A DNA stretch of 7,767 nt from Lysobacterales bacterium (lineage in GTDB: Bacteria > Pseudomonadota > Gammaproteobacteria > Xanthomonadales > SZUA-36), in contig JAPHSB010000315.1 in NCBI GenBank assembly GCA_026193295.1, positions 1 to 7,767 of the forward strand, in the 5' to 3' direction. Position 1 is the first letter of the stretch, and each line of letters begins with the position of its first letter. Below, one piece after another: positions 1 through 5,511 of this stretch. The translations under genes were made by a program, and so were the position numbers. The notes beneath the pieces were generated by a model. That model was not told where the DNA came from. It did no database searches and saw only the letters and a program-made list of their open reading frames with translations.

Positions 1-2
1 CC

Positions 3-956
3 GTCGAACTGCATCCGGTTGATAGCGCTGACGCGCCCGTAAATGCCCGCAATGATCCCGGCCATGCCGGCGATCATCTGCCGGTTGGCGCGCTTTTTGA
101 GCTGCCGCGCCTTGACGACCGAGTCGTAGGAGGCGCGCCGAAAGTCCTGATACGGCAAGTGCATCTGGCGGGAGAATACGTCGTAATAGTCCTGCATCGT
201 ATCTACGTACAGGTAGTCGCGTTCGCGAATCATGCCGATTCGCTCGAGGATGCTGTCGTTCTCGGCAGGCAGCCGTTCGATGGTCAGGATGCCGTTTCTG
301 TCTTCTCCGATATGTTCGCTGAACGCCTCGGGCGAGAACTCGCGCGCGAAGCGGAGTTCGGAAATCTGCCTGAGCCGCATTGCCTCTTCCTGGCTCATCT
401 CCTCGCGGACGTCGAGCACGTGGTTGGCGATCGTGGTGAACAGGTTCTGGAACGGGTCGGCCAGGGTCTTCAGCCGCCGGTCATAAGTGTATTTTCCCAC
501 CACCTGCCGATGGCGCTCCTTCAGCCATTGCCGACCGCTGGTATCGTATACGCGGATTTCGAGATCCAGCGTTTCACCGTCCGACTGAAGTATCGTGCCC
601 GTGATGTAGACGTCCATTACCACGTCGGAGCTGGGCACTACGCGGATCGCGCCCCAGGCGCCCGACTTCTCCATGGTTTTCGCCAGTTGATTGGAAAAGT
701 AGATGGTTTCCGCAAAGCGTACTTCGGGAAAAACGGTATCGTCCTCGTCGGTCAAGCCGAGGCCATCGTTCAATGGCGGAATGGCCACGTCGAGCAAGGC
801 CTCCGACGAAATCGGCGCGGATGGCGTATGGATCGGCGCCAGCGTAGATGAGGTTACCTTGTCCACGGCGGCATGGGCGGCGCCAGACGCCAGTATGGAA
901 AGAACCAGTATCCATCCCCCGACATGACCGTGTGAGCGTCTGGCGACCCGGCGCAT
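3..956 (-). CDS. Exported protein of unknown function (C-terminus outside window)
   Basis: I do not recognise a named family. The frame is open from the ATG at 956-954 to the window edge (318 codons visible). The start lies 4 nt after the lipoprotein stop, with AGG 7 nt upstream (AGGTAACATC, ATG). The N-terminus has arginines, a hydrophobic core WILVLSILASG and AHA-A, a signal peptide cleaved near residue 29 or 30. Residues about 75-150 (PEVRFAETIYFSNQLAKTM, GAWGAIRVVP, VYITGTILQSDGETLDLEI, VYDTSGRQWL) suggest alternating helix and strands, like small periplasmic domains of the LpoB/CsgG type; that likeness is a weak inference. The middle is charged and helical. Residues 294-307 (MIAGMAGIIAGIYG) are a short hydrophobic glycine-zipper-like segment between basic residues. 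Third gene of the envelope set, probably translated together with the lipoprotein. Confidence 0.8.
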   Translation of the reverse strand, partial: MRRVARRSHGHVGGWILVLSILASGAAHAAVDKVTSSTLAPIHTPSAPISSEALLDVAIPPLNDGLGLTDEDDTVFPEVRFAETIYFSNQLAKTMEKSGAWGAIRVVPSSDVVMDVYITGTILQSDGETLDLEIRVYDTSGRQWLKERHRQVVGKYTYDRRLKTLADPFQNLFTTIANHVLDVREEMSQEEAMRLRQISELRFAREFSPEAFSEHIGEDRNGILTIERLPAENDSILERIGMIRERDYLYVDTMQDYYDVFSRQMHLPYQDFRRASYDSVVKARQLKKRANRQMIAGMAGIIAGIYGRVSAINRMQFD

Positions 957-960
957 GATG

Positions 961-1593
961 TTACCTGGACCCCCTGATCCGGCGGTATTCATCCCAGAGT
1001 TTCTCCCGCAACACGGGATCCCGCTCATTCACGGCTGCTTCGCGAATCTGGCGCAACACGATGTCGTCGCTGCGGCCATCACCGATGTCTTCGGGGATTG
1101 GAATGACCTCATCGCCACCTTGCGCGCCGCCGCTCGTGGACGGGCCACCGGCGACCTTGTCACCTTGCTGTGCTCCTTCGCCGCCACCGCCCGCGACGGA
1201 GCTTTGGCCATCGGACTGCTGGCCCCCGGAAGCTGCGCCGGAAGTTTCGCCCTCGCCGCCACCGCCCTCTCCCTCGCCGCTGCCTGAAGACCCACCCGAA
1301 CTGTCCGAGCCGCCGGAGGCGGCGCGCTGTGCGATGCTCTGGTTCTCGGCTGACCCACCTGCTTCTCCCGGGTTACCTTCCTCGAACAGTGGTTCGTCAC
1401 TCGGCGCACCGGAACCGCCTCCACCCATGGGGTCGAGGATGTCGATTTCCTCTTCACCGCCGCCTCCGGCGGCTCCGCCCGCGACGGCTTCGTCAAAATC
1501 ACCCAGCGAATCCTCGAATTCTTCGTCCAGACCTTCGCCTGCGGACGAACCCATATCCCCCGAAGGCCAGGGCAGTTGCTCACCCACGGTCAT
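961..1593 (-). CDS. C-terminal piece of the interrupted lipoprotein (possible restart at ATG 1593)
   Basis: After the TAG, the same frame continues without a break to the TAA at 961. The first ATG in it is at 1593-1591, giving 210 residues rich in Gly, Ser, Glu and Asp, with a C-terminal helical segment (IVLRQIREAA, then LREKLWDEYRRI). The piece has no signal peptide, so alone it would stay in the cytoplasm. The upstream G-run is not a proper ribosome binding site. It is best read as the remainder of the lipoprotein gene, not a separate gene. Confidence 0.5.
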   Translation of the reverse strand: MTVGEQLPWPSGDMGSSAGEGLDEEFEDSLGDFDEAVAGGAAGGGGEEEIDILDPMGGGGSGAPSDEPLFEEGNPGEAGGSAENQSIAQRAASGGSDSSGGSSGSGEGEGGGGEGETSGAASGGQQSDGQSSVAGGGGEGAQQGDKVAGGPSTSGGAQGGDEVIPIPEDIGDGRSDDIVLRQIREAAVNERDPVLREKLWDEYRRIRGSR

Positions 1594-1662
1594 GCCCCCG
1601 CCGCCGCCGGTGCTGCCGGATTCGGATGAGGAACCCGAAGGACCGGACGAGGACGACTCACC

Positions 1663-1824
1663 CTGCTGGCCCGCCGAACCCTGGCTACCTGATGAACCTC
1701 CCGAGCCCTCGCTGCCCGATGAGCCTTCCGAACCCTAGCTGTCAGCTGAGGCTTCCGAACCTTCACTGCCTGCTGAGCCTTCCGAACCTTCACTGCCCGA
1801 AGAGCCGGAAGAAGACTGCGAACC
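1663..1824 (-). repeat. 27-nt tandem repeat (six units) in the lipoprotein gene
   Basis: Six consecutive 27-nt units run from 1824 down to 1663. The units starting at 1797 and 1770 differ at only 2 of 27 bases; the outer units are more diverged. Each unit encodes nine residues of the type G-S-E-G-S-E-G-S-A. The third codon reads CAG, GAA, GAA, TAG, GAG and CAG in order. Such repeats can change copy number by slippage without shifting the frame. Confidence 0.8.
1735..1737 (-). other. In-frame amber codon at repeat position 3
   Basis: TAG at lipoprotein codon 80 occupies the slot where the other five repeat units have GAA, GAG or CAG. One base change from CAG or GAG explains it. The frame is open on both sides. 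Confidence 0.85.
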
Positions 1825-1974
1825 CTGCCCGCCGGAAGAGCCGGAAGAACCCTGCGAGCCCTGGCTAGTGGATGAACTCCCGCCGCCTTGCGGTATGGTC
1901 GTCGCCTGCGGCATGGCGCACGCAGCCAGCAGCGTGGCCAGGAAAGCGGCGAGGATGCAGCGGGTGAACTTCAC
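1735..1974 (-). CDS. N-terminal piece of the interrupted lipoprotein (79 residues before TAG)
   Basis: As read literally, this piece encodes a lipoprotein signal with C19 at the lipobox, followed by about 60 residues of Ser/Gly/Gln/Glu repeats, then stops at TAG. If the stop is real, the cell would make a short lipidated disordered tail without the acidic and C-terminal regions. AAGAG-rich sequence about 8 nt upstream of the GTG is a modest ribosome binding site, and coupling through the GTGA overlap probably helps. Confidence 0.6.
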   Translation of the reverse strand: MKFTRCILAAFLATLLAACAMPQATTIPQGGGSSSTSQGSQGSSGSSGGQGSQSSSGSSGSEGSEGSAGSEGSEASADS

Positions 1975-3230
1975 GTCGACCACTCTTGCGGTGCGATCGC
2001 GTATTGCCAGATGAAGTCCTTGATGGTGACGACCTCGCCCTCTTTCACGGCGGGGCGGAAGAGGATCCCACGCACCCGCCTCTTGATATTCCCGAGGTCA
2101 TTTTTCGACAAGCCCTGCGGCGCGTTCAGCACTTCAACGTAGCGCACGCTGCCCAAGTTTGTGACGGTCATGGAAATGTCGAGGTTCATTTCCTGGAGTT
2201 CCGCCGGCGCGTCTTCGAGGAAGCCCGGCGTGAGATCGAAAAAGTACACTGGTTTCGGCTGAGCCATGTAGCTGTCGGCCAGTTTCGCGTGCTCCTCGCT
2301 TTCCGCCAGGACCTGATAGGCCTGTTCATAGTGGTCCCAGGCATCGCCGGACTTGCCGAACACCAGGAACCAGTCAGCCAGGTCCGCCAAGCCCCCCGCG
2401 TACTCGAGTGGCGAGGATGATTCCTGCGCCAACAGCGATTCCAGGTATTTCTCGAACGCCTTGCGACCTGAGCGGAAATGATCGCGTGTGGATTCCTCAA
2501 CGCCCTCCCGCGTTTCCAGGAAACCTTCGGAAACGGCCGAAAACATGTCCTCGCTCATCATATAGCGCACGGTCTGGAAATGAGCTTCGCCGAGGCGCCG
2601 GTAGGCAAGCGAGGTATCGGGATGACCCATCCCCTTCGACGCTTCGGTGATTTGCGCCATCTTCCCCGTCAACTCCATGGTCCTTTCGTAATCCGGATAA
2701 TCCACCACGTCCGAGCCTGGCGGGCGCATCACTTGGTACCACTGGTAGATGCGCTCGAGCACCGGCAGCAGCTCCGGACTGTCTTCACCGTAGTACTTTG
2801 AATTGATGTGGTAGATGGTGTGGAGGACGTCGTCCGCGACTTCCATTTTGCCCAGAATGGCCTCCATGTTGGCGATCAGGTAGAGGCCATTGGACTGTTC
2901 CGGGCTGTTCGGGCCCGAGTTTACGCGCACAACCATCACGCCACGCTGAAAGGCATCCCTGGCCTGCTCGAAGTCCCCGCTGTCAATAAGAGACTGACCC
3001 AGGCCCACATACAAGTCCGACAACTCCGTTGCGTACGGACCGTATTCGGCCTCGATACGGTCTATCGCATTGAGGTAGTCGTTAGCCGGTTCGCGGGGGG
3101 GCACATAACCCCAGTCCTCTTCCTGCGCCACTGCGGGAGCGAGGAACAACAGACCGGTCAGGATGCAGCCGAGACCGAACACGGGCCGCCGGTGGCGCGA
3201 CCCGAAGAGCGCTGTCGTACACGCTGACAT
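1971..3230 (-). CDS. Exported TPR-repeat protein with a TonB-C-like C-terminal domain
   Basis: Function unknown. The 419-residue product begins with a Sec signal peptide: RHRR, then a hydrophobic stretch to APAVA, with likely cleavage A35/Q36. The mature part is helical with TPR-like units, clearest around residues 60-165 (GLGQSLIDSGDFEQARDAF), 205-245 (YRRLGEAHF) and 276-310 (GDAWDHYEQAYQVLAE). The last 70 residues (350-419) change to a beta-rich pattern: LDISMTVTNLG, then RYVEVLNAP, then FRPAVKEGE (391-399). This resembles the TonB C-terminal domain. No proline-rich linker or second membrane segment is seen, so it need not energise transport. The ATG at 3230 gives a more normal signal peptide than the in-frame ATG at 3260, which would add 10 residues. 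Neither has a clear ribosome binding site. The TGA overlaps the next gene's GTG, suggesting translational coupling. Confidence 0.8.
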   Translation of the reverse strand: MSACTTALFGSRHRRPVFGLGCILTGLLFLAPAVAQEEDWGYVPPREPANDYLNAIDRIEAEYGPYATELSDLYVGLGQSLIDSGDFEQARDAFQRGVMVVRVNSGPNSPEQSNGLYLIANMEAILGKMEVADDVLHTIYHINSKYYGEDSPELLPVLERIYQWYQVMRPPGSDVVDYPDYERTMELTGKMAQITEASKGMGHPDTSLAYRRLGEAHFQTVRYMMSEDMFSAVSEGFLETREGVEESTRDHFRSGRKAFEKYLESLLAQESSSPLEYAGGLADLADWFLVFGKSGDAWDHYEQAYQVLAESEEHAKLADSYMAQPKPVYFFDLTPGFLEDAPAELQEMNLDISMTVTNLGSVRYVEVLNAPQGLSKNDLGNIKRRVRGILFRPAVKEGEVVTIKDFIWQYAIAPQEWST

Positions 3231-3268
3231 GGCCTGTATTGTGTGGTTGCTCACAGGCATTCGGCTTG

Positions 3269-3282
3269 TTTCACATGTTAAA
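3269..3282. promoter_or_regulatory. Near-palindrome upstream of the TPR gene, possible operator
   Basis: TTTCACATGTTAAA is a 14-bp dyad with six of seven base pairs matching around an ACATGT core. It lies 39 bp upstream of the start at 3230 and just upstream of the alternative start at 3260. That suits an operator near a transcription start. The regulator is unknown, and chance occurrence is possible. Confidence 0.3.
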
Positions 3283-3284
3283 TG

Positions 3285-3305
3285 GCTTACACCTTTAGCT
3301 TACAC
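3285..3305 (-). repeat. Direct repeat GTGTAAGC x2 upstream of the TPR gene
   Basis: The 8-mer GTGTAAGC occurs at 3305-3298 and 3292-3285 on the minus strand, 13 bp start to start, in the AT-rich part of the intergenic region. It lies 55-75 bp upstream of the start at 3230. The placement suits a regulator binding site, but no known operator consensus was recognised. Confidence 0.4.
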
Positions 3306-3416
3306 TGCTTTACGATTTTTTTGGAACTCCCAAAAGACGGGCTCCAGCCAAAAGGCGCCGACCCGACCGGATTGCCCGTCGTCAGCGGCGAGCGTCGTTT
3401 GCTGAGGGTAGTGTTT

Positions 3417-3466
3417 GGACCCGGGGTCCGACCGCCGTTGGCCGTTCCGCCCAGAGCAGTTGGCGG
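3417..3466 (-). terminator. Stem-loop cluster downstream of liuD, weak terminator candidate
   Basis: Within 25-75 nt after the liuD stop the minus strand can form CCGCC-10 nt-GGCGG (3466-3447) and GGACC-CCG-GGTCC (3429-3417). Neither is followed by a run of T on the minus strand, so a classical intrinsic terminator is not shown. These could mark a Rho-dependent or processed mRNA end. Confidence 0.25.
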
Positions 3467-3490
3467 TGTTGGCTAATCCTGAGCCGTGAC

Positions 3491-5497
3491 TTATCCGGCC
3501 CCGTCAAACCGCAGCAATTCCTCGCCGCCCCCGACGGAGTCGCCGGCTGCGAAATAGAACTCACTGACTGTGCCTGCGGCCGGGGCGCAGATGCGGTGCT
3601 CCATCTTCATCGCCTCCATGATCAACAGTGGCTGATCACGCTCAACGGCAACCCCCGGCTCGACCAGCAACTTGACGATGACTCCGGGCATCGGCGCGAA
3701 GAAGGCGCCAGCGATGAGGTCGGCCGAGTCTTCGCCAAAATCGGGCTGCGCCAACGCGAACTGCATCGCGCCGCGCTGACTGAACAGTGTGAAGCGGCCG
3801 TCGTGCGGCACCACTGCCACGCGTTGCCGGTAGCCGTCGATATCCGCATAGAGTTCATTACCCTCCAGCCGCCCGGCGGCCATCACCGACTTGTCGCCGA
3901 CCGTGATGCGGAATCGGCGGCGCTCACCGCTGCCGATTTCGACCACCGGCACGTCATGGGCGACGCCATTCAGTACGATCGCACCCGTGTGCACGGCAGG
4001 CTGGTTGAGTCGCCAGGCGTTCGAGGTGTTCCAGGGCGAGCCAGGATCGGCCTCGCCAGCGCGGGCCCGGGTGGCCTGCTCCATGCGCAGCAGCAGGTAA
4101 AGCGAAGCCAGCGGCAGATCCTGTACGCGGTCTTCCGCGGAGTCGTGGAACAGGAGGTCGCGGTGGCGTGCGATGAAACCGGTATCCAGTTCAGCCCGCG
4201 CAAACGGCGGACAGGTGGCCAGGTTATACAGAAAAGACAGGTTGGTGCGCAGACCACTGACGCGGTAATCGGCCAGCGCCGACGCCAATCGTACCAGCGC
4301 CCGCTCGCGGCTCTCGTCCCAAACCACCAGTTTTGCGATCATCGGGTCGTAATAAACGCTGACCTCGTCACCCTGCAGCACGCCGGTATCGACCCGTACG
4401 TGACGGCTCTCGCGGGGCGGCTGAAGGTACGTCAATGTTCCGCTCGCCGGCAAGAAATCGTTCTCAGGGTCCTCGGCGTAAATCCGCGCCTCGAAGGCAT
4501 GGCCGTTGATCTGCAGTTGGTCCTGCGCCAGCGGCAGCTTTTCACCGGCGGCTACCCGCAACTGCCATTCCACCAGATCCAATCCGGTGATCATCTCGGT
4601 CACAGGGTGCTCCACCTGCAGGCGGGTGTTCATTTCCATGAAGTAGAACGAGCCGTCGGCGTCGAGGAGAAATTCCACCGTGCCGGCTCCTTCGTAATCG
4701 ATGGCCAGCGCCGCCTGTACGGCCGCCGCGCCCATCTGTGCACGCAAGTCGGGCGTGATACCCGGCGCTGGCGCCTCCTCGATCACCTTCTGGTGCCGCC
4801 GCTGCACCGAGCAGTCGCGTTCGAACAGGTAGACCGCGTTGCCGTGCCGGTCGCAGAACACCTGTACTTCCACATGCCGCGGGCGCTCGAGGTACTTTTC
4901 AACCAGCATGTCGTCGTTGCCAAATGCAGAAGCGGCCTCGCGCCGCGCGGCCGCCAGGGCCTCGTCGAACTCGGCTTCGGCCTCCACCAGTCGCATGCCT
5001 TTTCCGCCGCCGCCGGCCACCGCCTTCAACAGCACCGGGTAGCCGATATCGGCGGCCGCACGCTTCAACCTGTCCTCGGACTGGTCCGCTTCATGGTAGC
5101 CGGGCACCAGCGGCACCGCGGCCGCGCCCATGATGGTCTTGGCCGCCGACTTTGAGCCCATGGCCTCGATCGCACTCGTCGGGGGACCTATAAATACTAT
5201 TTGATTGTTCTTGCATTCATTTGAAAATTCAGCATTTTCTGATAGAAATCCATAACCGGGATGAACTGCCTCGGCGCCCGTCCGGCGGCAGGCCTCGATG
5301 ATCCGCTCGGCGCACAGGTACGATTCGCGCGGCGGCCCGGCGCCGATGTGCACAGCTTCGTCGGCCATGCTCACGTGCAGCGCTTCGCGGTCCACGTCGG
5401 AATAGACAGCGACCGTCGCGATGCCCATGCGGCGTGCGGTGCGGATCACCCGGCAGGCGATTTCGCCGCGGTTGGCAACCAGGATCTTGCGGAACAT
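3491..5497 (-). CDS. liuD: 3-methylcrotonyl-CoA carboxylase, alpha subunit (biotin carboxylase and biotin carrier)
   Basis: This 668-residue subunit carboxylates its own biotin with ATP and bicarbonate and hands the group to LiuB. Residues 1 to about 450 form a biotin carboxylase domain. It opens with FRKILVANRGEIA and has GGGGKGM (162-168), RHVEVQ (207-212), ERDCSVQRRHQK (226-237) and EMNTRLQVEHP (288-298). K116, K158, E275, E288, N290 and R292 match the ATP, metal and catalytic residues of this family. The end is a biotinyl domain with EAMKMEH, so biotin is expected on K631. The ATG at 5497-5495 is chosen because AGGAGG lies 7 nt upstream and the protein then begins at the family's usual N-terminus. 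A frame extension up to 5623 lies inside liuB and is not credible. Residues 82-103 are encoded by an AT-rich patch described separately. All key residues are present, so the enzyme should be active. Confidence 0.95.
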   Translation of the reverse strand: MFRKILVANRGEIACRVIRTARRMGIATVAVYSDVDREALHVSMADEAVHIGAGPPRESYLCAERIIEACRRTGAEAVHPGYGFLSENAEFSNECKNNQIVFIGPPTSAIEAMGSKSAAKTIMGAAAVPLVPGYHEADQSEDRLKRAAADIGYPVLLKAVAGGGGKGMRLVEAEAEFDEALAAARREAASAFGNDDMLVEKYLERPRHVEVQVFCDRHGNAVYLFERDCSVQRRHQKVIEEAPAPGITPDLRAQMGAAAVQAALAIDYEGAGTVEFLLDADGSFYFMEMNTRLQVEHPVTEMITGLDLVEWQLRVAAGEKLPLAQDQLQINGHAFEARIYAEDPENDFLPASGTLTYLQPPRESRHVRVDTGVLQGDEVSVYYDPMIAKLVVWDESRERALVRLASALADYRVSGLRTNLSFLYNLATCPPFARAELDTGFIARHRDLLFHDSAEDRVQDLPLASLYLLLRMEQATRARAGEADPGSPWNTSNAWRLNQPAVHTGAIVLNGVAHDVPVVEIGSGERRRFRITVGDKSVMAAGRLEGNELYADIDGYRQRVAVVPHDGRFTLFSQRGAMQFALAQPDFGEDSADLIAGAFFAPMPGVIVKLLVEPGVAVERDQPLLIMEAMKMEHRICAPAAGTVSEFYFAAGDSVGGGEELLRFDGAG
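5189..5254 (-). other. AT-rich codon patch inside liuD (residues 82-103)
   Basis: This 66-bp stretch contains 16 G or C bases (24%), counted directly, in a gene that is otherwise strongly GC-rich. Only 3 of its 22 codons end in G or C, and it includes ATA twice, CTA, TCA twice and GTA, which the neighbouring codons avoid. The frame is intact and the product keeps the conserved GYGFLSEN motif of biotin carboxylases. The edges are sharp: CCCGGT precedes it and GGTCCCCCG follows. It may come from short recombination with a low-GC homologue, from local mutation or selection on codon use, or from an assembly chimera. Confidence 0.85.
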
Positions 5498-5504
5498 GTC
5501 CTCG

Positions 5505-5511
5505 CCTCCTA
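5505..5511 (-). promoter_or_regulatory. Ribosome binding site of liuD overlapping the liuB stop codon
   Basis: The minus strand reads TAGGAGG followed by 7 nt and then the liuD ATG. The TAG is the liuB stop codon, and AGGAGG is a near-ideal Shine-Dalgarno site. Ribosomes ending liuB therefore stop on the liuD initiation site. This suggests coupled translation and balanced amounts of the two subunits, which assemble in equal numbers in this enzyme family. Confidence 0.85.

Larger units (their letters stand above)
961..1974 (-). pseudogene. Ser/Gly/Glu-rich lipoprotein gene interrupted by an in-frame TAG
   Basis: Function unknown. One frame runs from a GTG at 1974-1972 to a TAA at 963-961, 337 codons, broken only by TAG at codon 80 (1737-1735). 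The start overlaps the TPR gene stop as GTGA. A GTG at 1983 is less likely because the signal peptide fits better from 1974. The N-terminus MKFTRCILAAFLATLLAAC is a lipoprotein signal with lipobox L-A-A-C, so C19 should be lipidated. Residues about 30-125 are low-complexity Ser/Gly/Glu/Gln, partly in 9-residue repeats. Acidic and Gly-rich segments follow, with islands such as LPWPSGDMG and EEEIDILDPMGGG. The last 45 or so residues (IPIPEDIGDGRSDD to the end) look folded and helical. The tail stays open and keeps a protein-like pattern after the stop, so the break is probably recent, suppressed, or a sequencing error. Confidence 0.75.
3231..3490. other. Intergenic region between liuD and the envelope gene set
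   Basis: About 260 bp lie between the liuD stop and the next start. The liuD side (3417-3490) is GC-rich with short stem-loops. The other side (about 3261-3325) is AT-rich and carries a direct repeat and a near-palindrome. No credible open frame or structural RNA was recognised. The gap is large compared with the tight spacing on both sides, so the TPR gene probably begins a new transcription unit here. No convincing -35/-10 pair could be fixed by eye. Confidence 0.6.

Noticed and set aside
159..851. Plus-strand frame of 230 codons opposite the exported protein gene
   Set aside because: The minus strand is open over the whole stretch with a signal peptide, a ribosome binding site and operon spacing; the plus frame has none of these.
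574..915. Minus-strand frame of 113 codons inside the exported protein gene
   Set aside because: It is in a different frame from the ATG at 956, is Arg/Gly-rich and has no signal peptide; an out-of-frame shadow.
1061..1738. Plus-strand Pro/Ser-rich frame of 225 codons opposite the lipoprotein gene
   Set aside because: Proline and serine runs are what the complement of Gly/Ser/Glu codons gives. The minus frame has a lipoprotein signal, an operon overlap and a structured C-terminus.
3310..3350. T-run with adjacent hairpin (GGA/TCC and CCC/GGG arms) as a terminator
   Set aside because: The T-run precedes the hairpin on the plus strand and reads as an A-run after it on the minus strand, so it does not fit a terminator for the minus-strand genes.
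3596..5155. Plus-strand frame of 519 codons opposite liuD
   Set aside because: Long antisense frames are common in GC-rich genes. It lies wholly within a clear liuD coding region and has no recognisable domain.
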